Source of the DNA: Peptacetobacter hiranonis
GTDB taxonomy: Bacteria > Bacillota > Clostridia > Peptostreptococcales > Peptostreptococcaceae
NCBI RefSeq assembly: GCF_008151785.1
Contig: NZ_CP036523.1
Span: 992,001 to 1,056,000 of the forward strand
Length of the DNA stretch: 64,000 nucleotides
Reading direction: 5' to 3'
Position 1 is the stretch's first letter, and the number at the start of each line of letters is the position of its first letter. The notes beneath the pieces were generated by a model. It was given only the letters and a program-made list of their open reading frames with translations, searched no databases and had not been told where the DNA came from. Positions 1 through 7,139 of the stretch are shown piece by piece. The translations under genes were made by a program, and so were the position numbers.

Positions 1-1
1 A

Positions 2-238
2 GAACTTGTGTACATGGCAGAAAAAGAGCTTAATTTAGAACTTGATAATATAAAAAATGGAAAATTTAATACAAAAGATAAATTTGAAAGTAGTTCAAAT
101 CCAAATGAAGTAATGATAAGTAAACGTATTGATATTATAGACAAGCCTAGAGGTGTATACTTGGTTACAATAGATCTTAAAAAAGGCGATGAAAGTATCA
201 AATTGCAAGGATATGAGAGATATGCACATGTTGAATAA
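2..238 (+). CDS. 3' end of a probable minor pilin/pseudopilin (partial)
   Basis: The reading frame is open from the window edge, so the true start lies upstream. About 78 residues are visible. They are mostly polar, with no membrane segment left; a prepilin leader and hydrophobic helix would lie in the missing part. The stop overlaps the start of the next gene, and the two following genes carry type IV pilin-like N termini, so an operon of minor pseudopilins (PilV/ComG type) is the best reading. The family call rests on context only. Confidence 0.5.
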   Translation, partial: ELVYMAEKELNLELDNIKNGKFNTKDKFESSSNPNEVMISKRIDIIDKPRGVYLVTIDLKKGDESIKLQGYERYAHVE

Positions 239-896
239 GAAGCGCTTTAAGATAAATAAATTTAAAAGAAGATTTGGAAGTGCTTCTATTATGGCGATAA
301 TGGTTCTTACACTTTTAACACTTTCTTGTATGTCGCTTCAAAAGAGATTGATAGATTATGGCAAAAGTGAGTGGATAGATGTACAATCTGAAAATCTTTT
401 AAGAAAATCGGAAGGAGCTATGATAATCACGCAGGAAAAAATTGTTGAGGCAACTCAAAGACTGTACGATATAAGCCCATATAGAGATGATTTTAAAAAT
501 AGGATAGAAAGTTTTGAGTATAGAAAGCAGTATGTATCTGAGATAGAAAGCTTGTCAGATGTAAATATGGAAAATGTAAAAATAGATGTTAAAAAAGATG
601 ATATTTCTGAGGATGGCTCATCACTGTATAAATTCTGGGTTAATGTAACTGCATATGAAAATGAGTATAATATGAAAAGAAACCTAGAACTATGTGTTAC
701 TATGAAAAATTTGAGGAAAGATAGACCTATCAAAGAAGATAATGAAAATAATATAGAGCAAGGAAACGGCTCTGCTCCTAATGAAAGTCCTGATGGAAAT
801 GTAGAAGAGCAGCTACCTGAAATTGAGCCAGAAGAGGATATTGTAGAAAATATAAACGCAAGAGATGCATTGATATTTAGAGTAGTTAGAGAATAA
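222..896 (+). CDS. PilX/GspK-like single-pass pilus assembly protein
   Basis: The protein has a basic N terminus (KKRFKINKFKRR), one hydrophobic helix (about residues 20-42) and a polar C-terminal region ending in a Glu/Pro/Asn-rich acidic tail. This layout resembles PilX-type minor pilin components, which lack the classic G-xxxx-E cleavage motif. The start at 222 is preferred because AAGGA (207-211) lies 10 bp upstream; the ATG at 228 is an alternative. The start overlaps the stop of the preceding gene by 17 bp, which suggests translational coupling. Role inferred: assembly of a type IV pilus or a DNA-uptake pseudopilus. Confidence 0.5.
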   Translation: MHMLNKKRFKINKFKRRFGSASIMAIMVLTLLTLSCMSLQKRLIDYGKSEWIDVQSENLLRKSEGAMIITQEKIVEATQRLYDISPYRDDFKNRIESFEYRKQYVSEIESLSDVNMENVKIDVKKDDISEDGSSLYKFWVNVTAYENEYNMKRNLELCVTMKNLRKDRPIKEDNENNIEQGNGSAPNESPDGNVEEQLPEIEPEEDIVENINARDALIFRVVRE

Positions 897-937
897 TAAT
901 TTCAAAATAGGAGTTTTATTATGAAAAGAGAAGGAAT

Positions 938-1363
938 GTGAGTTTAGCAGAACTTATTATCGGAATGAGTCTTGTTATATTGCTTATAGGAATTGTAGTT
1001 CCAAAGTCAGATTCCGGATATATGAAGGCTGAATGGGAACGGAGAAAACTTTGTTCTGAACTAAGGCTATTGAAAAGGAAAAACCTATCTGGAATAGGTG
1101 AGTATATGCGTATAGCTAAGGTAAATAATAGGAGTTGTTATAGGACATTTTTTGATTTAAAACTTATAAAAGAAAAGTATGTAGATAAGGATATCAAAGT
1201 TGCAAGTAATATAAAAAGAATAATGTTTAAATCAGATGGTATACCTATGGATTCTGGTACTATTGAAGTAAGATATAAGGAAAATACATATACAATAACT
1301 ATAACACCTATATCTGGAAGGATTTTATTTAAGGAGGGAATATACTCCAATGATAAAGAATAA
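938..1363 (+). CDS. Minor pilin with disrupted prepilin leader (probable frameshift)
   Basis: The open frame begins at a GTG (938) and reads VSLAELIIGMSLVILLIG, the hydrophobic helix of a type IV prepilin with the conserved Glu at +5. The expected leader is present but in another frame: the ATG at 921 encodes MKREGM and then stops at TGA (939-941). Removing two bases (the second TG of ATGTGA) would restore MKREG-MSLAEL, a near-perfect prepilin peptidase site. As it stands, the product would lack its leader. The rest (about residues 25-141) is a typical pilin globular domain. One in-frame CGG lies at 1040-1042. It overlaps the next gene by 14 bp. It is either a recent pseudogene, a phase-variable gene or a sequence error. 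Confidence 0.6.
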   Translation: MSLAELIIGMSLVILLIGIVVPKSDSGYMKAEWERRKLCSELRLLKRKNLSGIGEYMRIAKVNNRSCYRTFFDLKLIKEKYVDKDIKVASNIKRIMFKSDGIPMDSGTIEVRYKENTYTITITPISGRILFKEGIYSNDKE

Positions 1364-1868
1364 AAAGCGAAAAGAAGGATATTTAATGGTTGAGGTATTT
1401 GTAGCTATATGTATATCGTTAATTGTTATGAGTACTGTAAATTTAATGCTAAATGAATCTGTATCGCTTATAAGTAAAACAGATAATAGGATTGAGCTAA
1501 TGGAGCAATTTAATGAGATGAAGTCGAGTTTAAAAAGAGAGATAAGAAATTCAAGTGATATAAGATTTTACAAGGATAATAAAAATATAATACCTGAAGA
1601 TGGATTTGTAGAGGTTGATAAAATCAAAGTTTCTCGGGTTGATGATGTTAAGCTAGGCGTTACAAAAGTAAAAGATAAATCTATACACGTAAACAAATAT
1701 AATAAAAAGCTGTTTATATCATATAATGGTGGTAATTATGAGATAGGAAATTATGCTGAAGGAATTGAAGCAAAAAAAGATTCTGAGAATTCTTTTTCAA
1801 TTAAACTTAAACTTAACAAAAATAATAATCAATTTAATGATATAATTAATATAAGGTTGAGAAATTGA
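1350..1868 (+). CDS. PilW/ComGF-like minor pseudopilin
   Basis: The N terminus reads KKRKEG-YLMVEVFVAICISLIV. A basic leader ends in Gly, followed by a hydrophobic helix with Glu at +5, so this is a complete prepilin peptidase recognition site. The mature protein (about 160 residues) has a GspJ/PilW-like polar body. GGAGG at 1336-1340 serves the ATG at 1350. It is the last gene of the pilin cluster and overlaps the previous gene. It probably contributes to the pilus tip or priming complex. In-frame CGG at 1635-1637. Confidence is good for the class and low for the exact subunit. Confidence 0.65.
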   Translation: MIKNKKRKEGYLMVEVFVAICISLIVMSTVNLMLNESVSLISKTDNRIELMEQFNEMKSSLKREIRNSSDIRFYKDNKNIIPEDGFVEVDKIKVSRVDDVKLGVTKVKDKSIHVNKYNKKLFISYNGGNYEIGNYAEGIEAKKDSENSFSIKLKLNKNNNQFNDIINIRLRN

Positions 1869-1888
1869 TATTGTCAAATGTAAAAATA

Positions 1889-1919
1889 CTTGTTTAAATC
1901 ATATGATTTATGATATTAT
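1889..1919 (+). promoter_or_regulatory. Candidate efp promoter with palindrome in the spacer
   Basis: A TTGTTT box (about 1890) and a TATTAT box (1914-1919) are separated by 18 bp. The perfect palindrome TAAATCATATGATTTA (1895-1910) fills that spacer. The position would suit a repressor site, but no regulator is identified. Confidence 0.3.
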
Positions 1920-2002
1920 GTTATCAGTAGGATTATGAATTATTATAAGAATACACAAAATAGCCTTTAGAGGTTAAGTAATATTTATTGGAGGTTATAT
2001 AT

Positions 2003-2566
2003 ATGGTAACAGCAAGTGAATTCAGAAAAGGTGTAACTTTTGAAAAAGACGGTCAGCCATGTCTAGTAGTAGATTTCCAGCACGTTAAACCTGGAAAAGG
2101 GGCTGCTTTCGTTAGAACAAAATACAGAAATCTTATAACAGGAGCAACTAGAGAAGAAGCTTTCAACCCAAGTGATAAATTCCCTAAAGCTCAGATAGAA
2201 ACTAAACAGATGCAGTATCTATACAACGATGGCGAATTATACTACTTCATGGATCAGGAAACATTTGATCAGATAGCATTAGATTACGTACGGGTTGAAG
2301 ATGCTATAAAATTCATGAAAGAAAATGAAGTTGCTACAATAAGATTCTTCCAGGGAAGTCCATTCGAAGTTGAAGGACCAAACTTTGTTGAGTTAGAAAT
2401 AACTGAAACAGAACCTGGTATAAAAGGAAATACAGCAAGCAACGTAACTAAATCAGCTACAGTTGAAACTGGAGCAGTTGTTCAGGTTCCTTTATTCATA
2501 AATGAAGGAGACAAAATAAAAATAGACACTAGAACTGGTGAATATTTATCAAGAGTAAACAACTAA
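2003..2566 (+). CDS. efp: Translation elongation factor P
   Basis: The protein is 187 residues, the usual EF-P length. EF-P binds ribosomes stalled at polyproline and helps form the peptide bond. The N-terminal KOW-like domain holds [12 protein letters not shown], with Lys32 at the tip of the loop that is post-translationally modified in many bacteria. The C-terminal OB domain ends with the family signature around [25 protein letters not shown] at 1990-1994 sits 8 bp before the ATG at 2003, so an upstream TTG at 1988 is not used. Residue 97 is encoded by CGG (2291-2293). Confidence 0.97.
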   Translation: MVTASEFRKGVTFEKDGQPCLVVDFQHVKPGKGAAFVRTKYRNLITGATREEAFNPSDKFPKAQIETKQMQYLYNDGELYYFMDQETFDQIALDYVRVEDAIKFMKENEVATIRFFQGSPFEVEGPNFVELEITETEPGIKGNTASNVTKSATVETGAVVQVPLFINEGDKIKIDTRTGEYLSRVNN

Positions 2567-2650
2567 TATCAAATTTCAAACCAAATTAAAAATGTATAGC
2601 ACCGACTAAAGTCGATGTTAAAACAAAGCATTGAAAGCGAGGGGCAGGAC

Positions 2651-3178
2651 ATGAAAGTAAAAGAAGATGTTGCATACCTAAGAGGATTAGCAGAAGGACT
2701 TGAAATAGCAAAAGAAGGTAAAAATGGAAAAGTTATAGAAAAAATGATAGTAACTTTAGACAAATTTGCTGATGCTATAAATAGACTTCAGGACGAAAAT
2801 GAAGAACTTCGTGAATATATAGAAGGCGTGGATTCTGATTTAGCAGATATGTATGAAGATATGGAAGAATTAGAAGAAAACATAGACGATATATACGATG
2901 AATTAGAAGACATGGAAGAAGATATAGAAGATCTTTATGAGTGTGAATGCGATTGTGATTGTGAGGACGAAGACGACGACGATTACGGCTACATTGAAAT
3001 GGAATGCCCATACTGCGGTGAACTAGTAGAAATAGATGAAGATGAGCTTTACGATGATGACCTAGATATAGTTTGTCCTTACTGTGAAGAAGTTATATTA
3101 TCTTCAGAAGACTTCGATGATGAATGCGAAGATGGATGCTGTTCATGCGAAGGATGCTGTGGAGAAGACGAAGAATAA
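2651..3178 (+). CDS. CD1247-like acidic protein with zinc-ribbon-like C terminus
   Basis: The N-terminal region (VAYLRGLAEGLEI...) matches the CD1247 N-terminal family known from Peptostreptococcaceae. It is followed by a long acidic coiled coil rich in Glu/Asp (about residues 55-105). The C-terminal part has two CPYC motifs about 30 residues apart, which resembles a zinc ribbon, and a very Cys-rich tail. Function is unknown. The start at 2651 is chosen over 2615 because GAGGGG lies just upstream. It lies between efp and the rnc start, the order I recall from Clostridioides, and a strong terminator follows it. Confidence 0.7.
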   Translation: MKVKEDVAYLRGLAEGLEIAKEGKNGKVIEKMIVTLDKFADAINRLQDENEELREYIEGVDSDLADMYEDMEELEENIDDIYDELEDMEEDIEDLYECECDCDCEDEDDDDYGYIEMECPYCGELVEIDEDELYDDDLDIVCPYCEEVILSSEDFDDECEDGCCSCEGCCGEDEE

Positions 3179-3218
3179 ATCGATCTTTATAGAAAAGTAA
3201 AAATCTATGTAAAATTAA

Positions 3219-3258
3219 AAAATGCCTATGAGATTGGTTTTTCATAGGCATTTTTTTA
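3219..3258 (+). terminator. Rho-independent terminator
   Basis: The stem AATGCCTATGA/TCATAGGCATT (11 bp) is followed by seven T. It ends the efp/CD1247-like transcription unit. Confidence 0.92.
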
Positions 3259-3334
3259 TGATACAATTAATCATAGAAATGCACGGAGAAATTTGGTAAA
3301 ATAAAAAATTTATCATAAAAAATGGAGGCAAAAT

Positions 3335-3445
3335 ATGAAAATGAAATCTTTTAATGAAATAAAAGAAAATATAGATAGATTTGAAGCTGCAATAGACTAC
3401 AAATTTAATAACAGAGAGTATATATTAGAGGCTTTAACACATTAA
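3335..3445 (+). pseudogene. rnc: Ribonuclease III, 5' fragment cut by IS3-family element
   Basis: After a GGAGG site, the ATG at 3335 opens a 36-codon frame. It ends with the segment IDYKFNNREYILEALTH, the N-terminal helix of RNase III, which normally continues SSYANE. The frame then hits TAA exactly at the terminal repeat of the IS3-family element. The rest of the nuclease (catalytic and dsRNA-binding domains, about 200 residues) is not found after the element at 4897-5097. The gene is therefore split by a rearrangement, not by a simple insertion. Confidence 0.8.
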
Positions 3446-4896
3446 AATGGTCCCTATGTCAAGGACATATATAAAAAAGTCTTAAGCAGCAAGCAGCTGA
3501 CTTCTATATTGAATAGGAGTCAGCTGTTTTAAATTCCACTGACAACGATCATTATTATAATAATCCATATAATCATCTATTAAACTTTTTAACTCTTCAA
3601 ATGTATTGCAACTTTTATAATCTATTTCATCTTTCATATGACCAAAGAATGACTCCTGCGGAGCATTGTCCCAACAATTACCTTTTCTAGACATAGATTG
3701 ACCTAAATTATATTTTTTTAACAAGTTCTGAAAAATAGTACTTGTATAATGAACTCCTTGATCAGAATGAATAAATGCATCTTTATGTAATTTGTCTGAA
3801 TTTGATAACATGAGATTGTTAATAGTTGAAATAACAATATCCATTTTTAAATTCTTCGATAAATGATACGATAAAATTTCATTCGTAGAAGAATCTTTTA
3901 CAGTTGATAAATATGCTGTTTTCCCATTGCCGTACGGCATATACGTAATATCAGTTAAAAGTACTTTTCCTGGTATACCTTGTTTAAATTCTCTATTCAA
4001 TTTATTAGGAACTGTGTGATGTTCTTTTCTTGCTTTTCCCATACGTTTAGCTGGATTTGACTCGCGAATAGGACATTTAATTCCATATTTTTTCATTATT
4101 CTTTGAATTTTTTTTCTGTTAAATATTATATTAAATTTACTTTTTAAAATCATTTTTATTGAACGAGAACCTTTTTTGTATCCTCTGAACTTATATGCTT
4201 TAAGAATTATTTCTTTTGCTTCTAAATCCTTTTCTTCTTGTTTGCTTATTACATTCTTGTTTTTTAAATAGTTATAAAATCCAGATCTAGATACTCCTGC
4301 AACAATACATAGATGTTTTATCATTTTTTTTAAACAATATTTATTTATTACATCATTAATTAATTTGAATATTTTCACCGAAGGTAGCTTATTATTCATC
4401 ACCTGCCTTTCTTCGAAGTCTAGCTTTTTTACTAGTTCTAGCTCTGCTTTAAGATATGCTATTTCAGCATCCTTCTTATCTATTATCTCTTTATCTGTTA
4501 ATTTTCTTTTTCTTGGTCTTCCAGAATTATTAACTCTAGAATCATCTAGTCCCAAAATACCATTTTCTTTATATGACTTTCTCCATCGCTCGCTAGCGCA
4601 TTTAATACGTTTTGCACCTATGATGTTAGTGTCAAAACCTGCTTCTTTAAATATCTGTGTTGGATTTTTTCCCTTATTGTATTCTGTTATGAAATGTATT
4701 TTAAATTCATTTGTATATGTTATTGATTTACAGCTTACATTCTTTACAAATGGATTTTTTGATAGCTCTAATGTTTCTTCTTTACTAAATTGTTTTTTAC
4801 TCATAAATTACTCACCTCTATATTAAAATTATACAAAAAAAGAACCTATAGATGAAACACCTTTTTACAAGTGTCCATTCTATAGGTTCCATTTTA
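3443..4896 (-). mobile_element. IS3-family insertion sequence
   Basis: The element is about 1.45 kb. Imperfect terminal inverted repeats are visible: the left begins TAAAATGGTCCCTATGTCAA and the right end, read in reverse complement, begins TAAAATGGAACCTATAGAAT. The two share TAAAATGG and CCTAT. It encodes one transposase on the minus strand. The flanks show no 3-5 bp target duplication and do not reconstruct rnc, so the copy marks a recombination junction. Confidence 0.85.
3482..4804 (-). CDS. IS3-family transposase (single ORF)
   Basis: The protein is 440 residues. An N-terminal helix-turn-helix region (about 25-115) is followed by a coiled segment and a DDE integrase core: first Asp in LLTDITYM, second in HSDQGVHYTS, and Glu in ESFFGHMKDE. 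All three catalytic residues are present. Most IS3 relatives make this product by -1 frameshifting between orfA and orfB; here both parts are in one continuous frame. It looks intact and potentially active. Confidence 0.95.
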   Translation of the reverse strand: MSKKQFSKEETLELSKNPFVKNVSCKSITYTNEFKIHFITEYNKGKNPTQIFKEAGFDTNIIGAKRIKCASERWRKSYKENGILGLDDSRVNNSGRPRKRKLTDKEIIDKKDAEIAYLKAELELVKKLDFEERQVMNNKLPSVKIFKLINDVINKYCLKKMIKHLCIVAGVSRSGFYNYLKNKNVISKQEEKDLEAKEIILKAYKFRGYKKGSRSIKMILKSKFNIIFNRKKIQRIMKKYGIKCPIRESNPAKRMGKARKEHHTVPNKLNREFKQGIPGKVLLTDITYMPYGNGKTAYLSTVKDSSTNEILSYHLSKNLKMDIVISTINNLMLSNSDKLHKDAFIHSDQGVHYTSTIFQNLLKKYNLGQSMSRKGNCWDNAPQESFFGHMKDEIDYKSCNTFEELKSLIDDYMDYYNNDRCQWNLKQLTPIQYRSQLLAA

Positions 4897-5097
4897 TAAT
4901 ACTAAGGTCCTTTTTTAATACTTAAGAAATAATATGTATGATTATTAGATGAAATTTTGATAACTTTTAGAAAATCTTTAGTAAAATAAAATATAATAGT
5001 ATTAGTAGAAGTAATAAAAATGAATAAAATGTTTTCAAAAGCATTTTAAAAATGTATACTAATATATTGTGGGACTAAATAAAGGGGACTAAAGGTT

Positions 5098-6183
5098 ATG
5101 AGAAAATTAACAAGTAAAGAAAAGAAGATAGCACAGTACGGATTTCTTCTGTTCTTAATTGGATTTACACTTTATATAATATCTACAACGGTTGATTATA
5201 GAAGGATACCAGATGTAATTGCATTTGTAGATAAGAAATTCTTATTTATGGGAATGGGATTAGTTGTAATTTATATAATTTTAGAAACGGCTGTTTTTCA
5301 AGCTATTATAAACTCGGTAGAGAAAGATAAAAAGAAGAGGACTATAGGTCTTCAAATGGGAACCATGGGGCTTTATTATAACTTAGTTACACCATTTGCA
5401 TCAGGAAGTCAGCCTATGCAGATTTATGTTATGAATAGGTATGGTATCGGTCTTAGTAAGGCTGTTGCGATAGTTACAAATAAAACTGTATTATTCCAGA
5501 CAGTTGTTACTATAATATGTGGTGTTATAATATTCTTAAATAAAGCTATGATTGTTTCAAAGTATAGACATATAATAATGCTATTAACAATAGGTATGGT
5601 AATGAATTTGGTTACAATACTTGGAGGACTTATGATAGTACTTAGTCCTAAGTTTATGAAAAAATTTGCAGATATTGTTATAAATGGTCTTGGTAGATTT
5701 AGAGTATTTAGATTTTTAAGAGGAAAAAACGAAAGATGCTATAATTATATTGATGAATTTAATAAGTCTATATTAATGTATATAACAGACGTAAAATCTT
5801 TAATAATTACGTTGATTTTAACGTTTTTACAGCTTTTTATATATTTTAGTATAGTTTTCTGTATATATAAAGCATCGAAACTAGCTGGTGCTAGTTTTTA
5901 CTTATTATTCTCTTTACAGGTATTGCTTTATATGACAATATCGCCTATACCTACTCCTGGTAATGTGGGAGCAAATGAGCTTACATTCTTTGGAATTTTT
6001 AGAGGAGTATTTCCTAAAAAATATATAGGATATGCTGTTATTATGTACAGCTTTTTAGTATACTATTTTATACTATTATTATGTGGAATATGTACATGGA
6101 TTTCGCATTATTATATGAATAAGCTTGAAAGTCAGGGTAAATTTAAAAGGATTAGCAACGAAGAGGATACTTACCCTAGATAA
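5098..6183 (+). CDS. YbhN/AglD-type membrane protein (lysylphosphatidylglycerol synthase flippase-like)
   Basis: The protein is 361 residues with about eight hydrophobic segments. It matches the integral membrane domain of MprF (UPF0104), with the family signature near the C terminus: ISPIPTPGNVGANELTFFGIF. The soluble aminoacyl-PG synthase domain of full MprF is absent. Members are thought to flip lipids or lipid-linked intermediates across the membrane. It begins 200 bp after the IS3 end, and its upstream sequence therefore comes from the far side of the rearrangement. The FtsZ-like gene follows 47 bp later and may be co-transcribed. Confidence 0.85.
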   Translation: MRKLTSKEKKIAQYGFLLFLIGFTLYIISTTVDYRRIPDVIAFVDKKFLFMGMGLVVIYIILETAVFQAIINSVEKDKKKRTIGLQMGTMGLYYNLVTPFASGSQPMQIYVMNRYGIGLSKAVAIVTNKTVLFQTVVTIICGVIIFLNKAMIVSKYRHIIMLLTIGMVMNLVTILGGLMIVLSPKFMKKFADIVINGLGRFRVFRFLRGKNERCYNYIDEFNKSILMYITDVKSLIITLILTFLQLFIYFSIVFCIYKASKLAGASFYLLFSLQVLLYMTISPIPTPGNVGANELTFFGIFRGVFPKKYIGYAVIMYSFLVYYFILLLCGICTWISHYYMNKLESQGKFKRISNEEDTYPR

Positions 6184-6230
6184 AATTAGAGAGTAATAAA
6201 TTTTTAGAGGTTATTTTTGGAGGAAATAAG

Positions 6231-6947
6231 ATGGAAGGAAAAATATCAAAAGCGATAGGAATATCTGAAAAAGGAATCGAGCTTGTGGATAGAATTTCAA
6301 AAATGGACATAAGCCATACTTTTATAGAAAGAATAGATAAAAACAAGGATGTAGACAAAGATTTTGTTAGAAAGCTTCTTGATGAAATAGAGATACTTTA
6401 TCTTGTATTTGATTCTACAGACAAAAGAGCTGTTGAAATAGTTAAGGCTATAGGATTTATGGCTGCTGAGAGAAAAACTCTTTGCATAGGATTTGATTTT
6501 TCAACAGATAAACCTATAAAAATAGAAGAAATAGATAGATATATACAGGCTGAAGAAGAAAAATTCTCAGAAATAGCAGATCTTATGGATATGATGGCAG
6601 AATCTATAACAGAGGAGCCAATTCTTAACCTGGATATAACTGATTTAAGAGATATAATGATAACAGATAAAGATATAAAATATATCTGCACTCAGATAGA
6701 ATATGGAACAGATTCAAGAACAGCTGTTGAAAAAATAATGGAAGATATAGAAAGCACTGGAGATGAATTTATATCTAAAAAATGTATAATGATACTTGAA
6801 GGCGATGAAAGAGTTACTTTTGAATATATTTCTGAATTAATGCTAGAATTTGAAGAGAGATGTACTGGAGATAAGAGCTCAGTAATATTTGCAAACTTAG
6901 TTAAACCAGAGTCTAAAAATGTAAAAGTATGCGTGTTATTCAACTAA
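6231..6947 (+). CDS. Degenerate FtsZ-like protein
   Basis: The protein is 238 residues. The C-terminal half follows FtsZ closely in order: LNLDITDLRDIM (FtsZ INLDFADVKTIM), RTAVEKIMEDIES (NRAAEAAKKAISS), CIMILEGDERVTFEYISELM (GVLMNITGGTNLSLYEVQEA), VIFANLVKPESKNVKVCVLF (MIFGSVINENLKDEIVVTVI). The N-terminal half keeps the strand pattern (KAIGISEKGIELVDRI, ILYLVFDSTD, TLCIGFDF). However, the glycine-rich tubulin signature GGGTGTG is replaced by STDKRAVEIV, and GTP binding is unlikely. It lacks the C-terminal tail peptide. It could be a non-catalytic partner of FtsZ or an unrelated scaffold; function is unknown. The call rests on remembered FtsZ sequence. Confidence 0.7.
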   Translation: MEGKISKAIGISEKGIELVDRISKMDISHTFIERIDKNKDVDKDFVRKLLDEIEILYLVFDSTDKRAVEIVKAIGFMAAERKTLCIGFDFSTDKPIKIEEIDRYIQAEEEKFSEIADLMDMMAESITEEPILNLDITDLRDIMITDKDIKYICTQIEYGTDSRTAVEKIMEDIESTGDEFISKKCIMILEGDERVTFEYISELMLEFEERCTGDKSSVIFANLVKPESKNVKVCVLFN

Positions 6948-6967
6948 AAAGAATTATAACCAGATTG

Positions 6968-7004
6968 TAAAGCAGTTACTAAAGTTTAGTAGCTGCTTTT
7001 TTAT
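6968..7004 (+). terminator. Rho-independent terminator
   Basis: AAAGCAG and TACTAAA pair with TTTAGTA and CTGCTTT, and a run of six T follows. Confidence 0.9.
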
Positions 7005-7139
7005 TGAATGAATTTGTTGACTGAAAGTGAAATATAAGATATCATATAAGGGATTGTGTTGAATAGAATTATTTAAAGTTAAAACGAAAATAATAAATTT
7101 ATCAAATATAAAAATCAAAATAGAAAGGGAGAAAAATTT

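Noticed and set aside
936-941. TGA after MKREGM as a possible selenocysteine codon
   Set aside because: The frame after this TGA does not code for the pilin body (it meets TAG two codons later); a two-base shift explains the region better.
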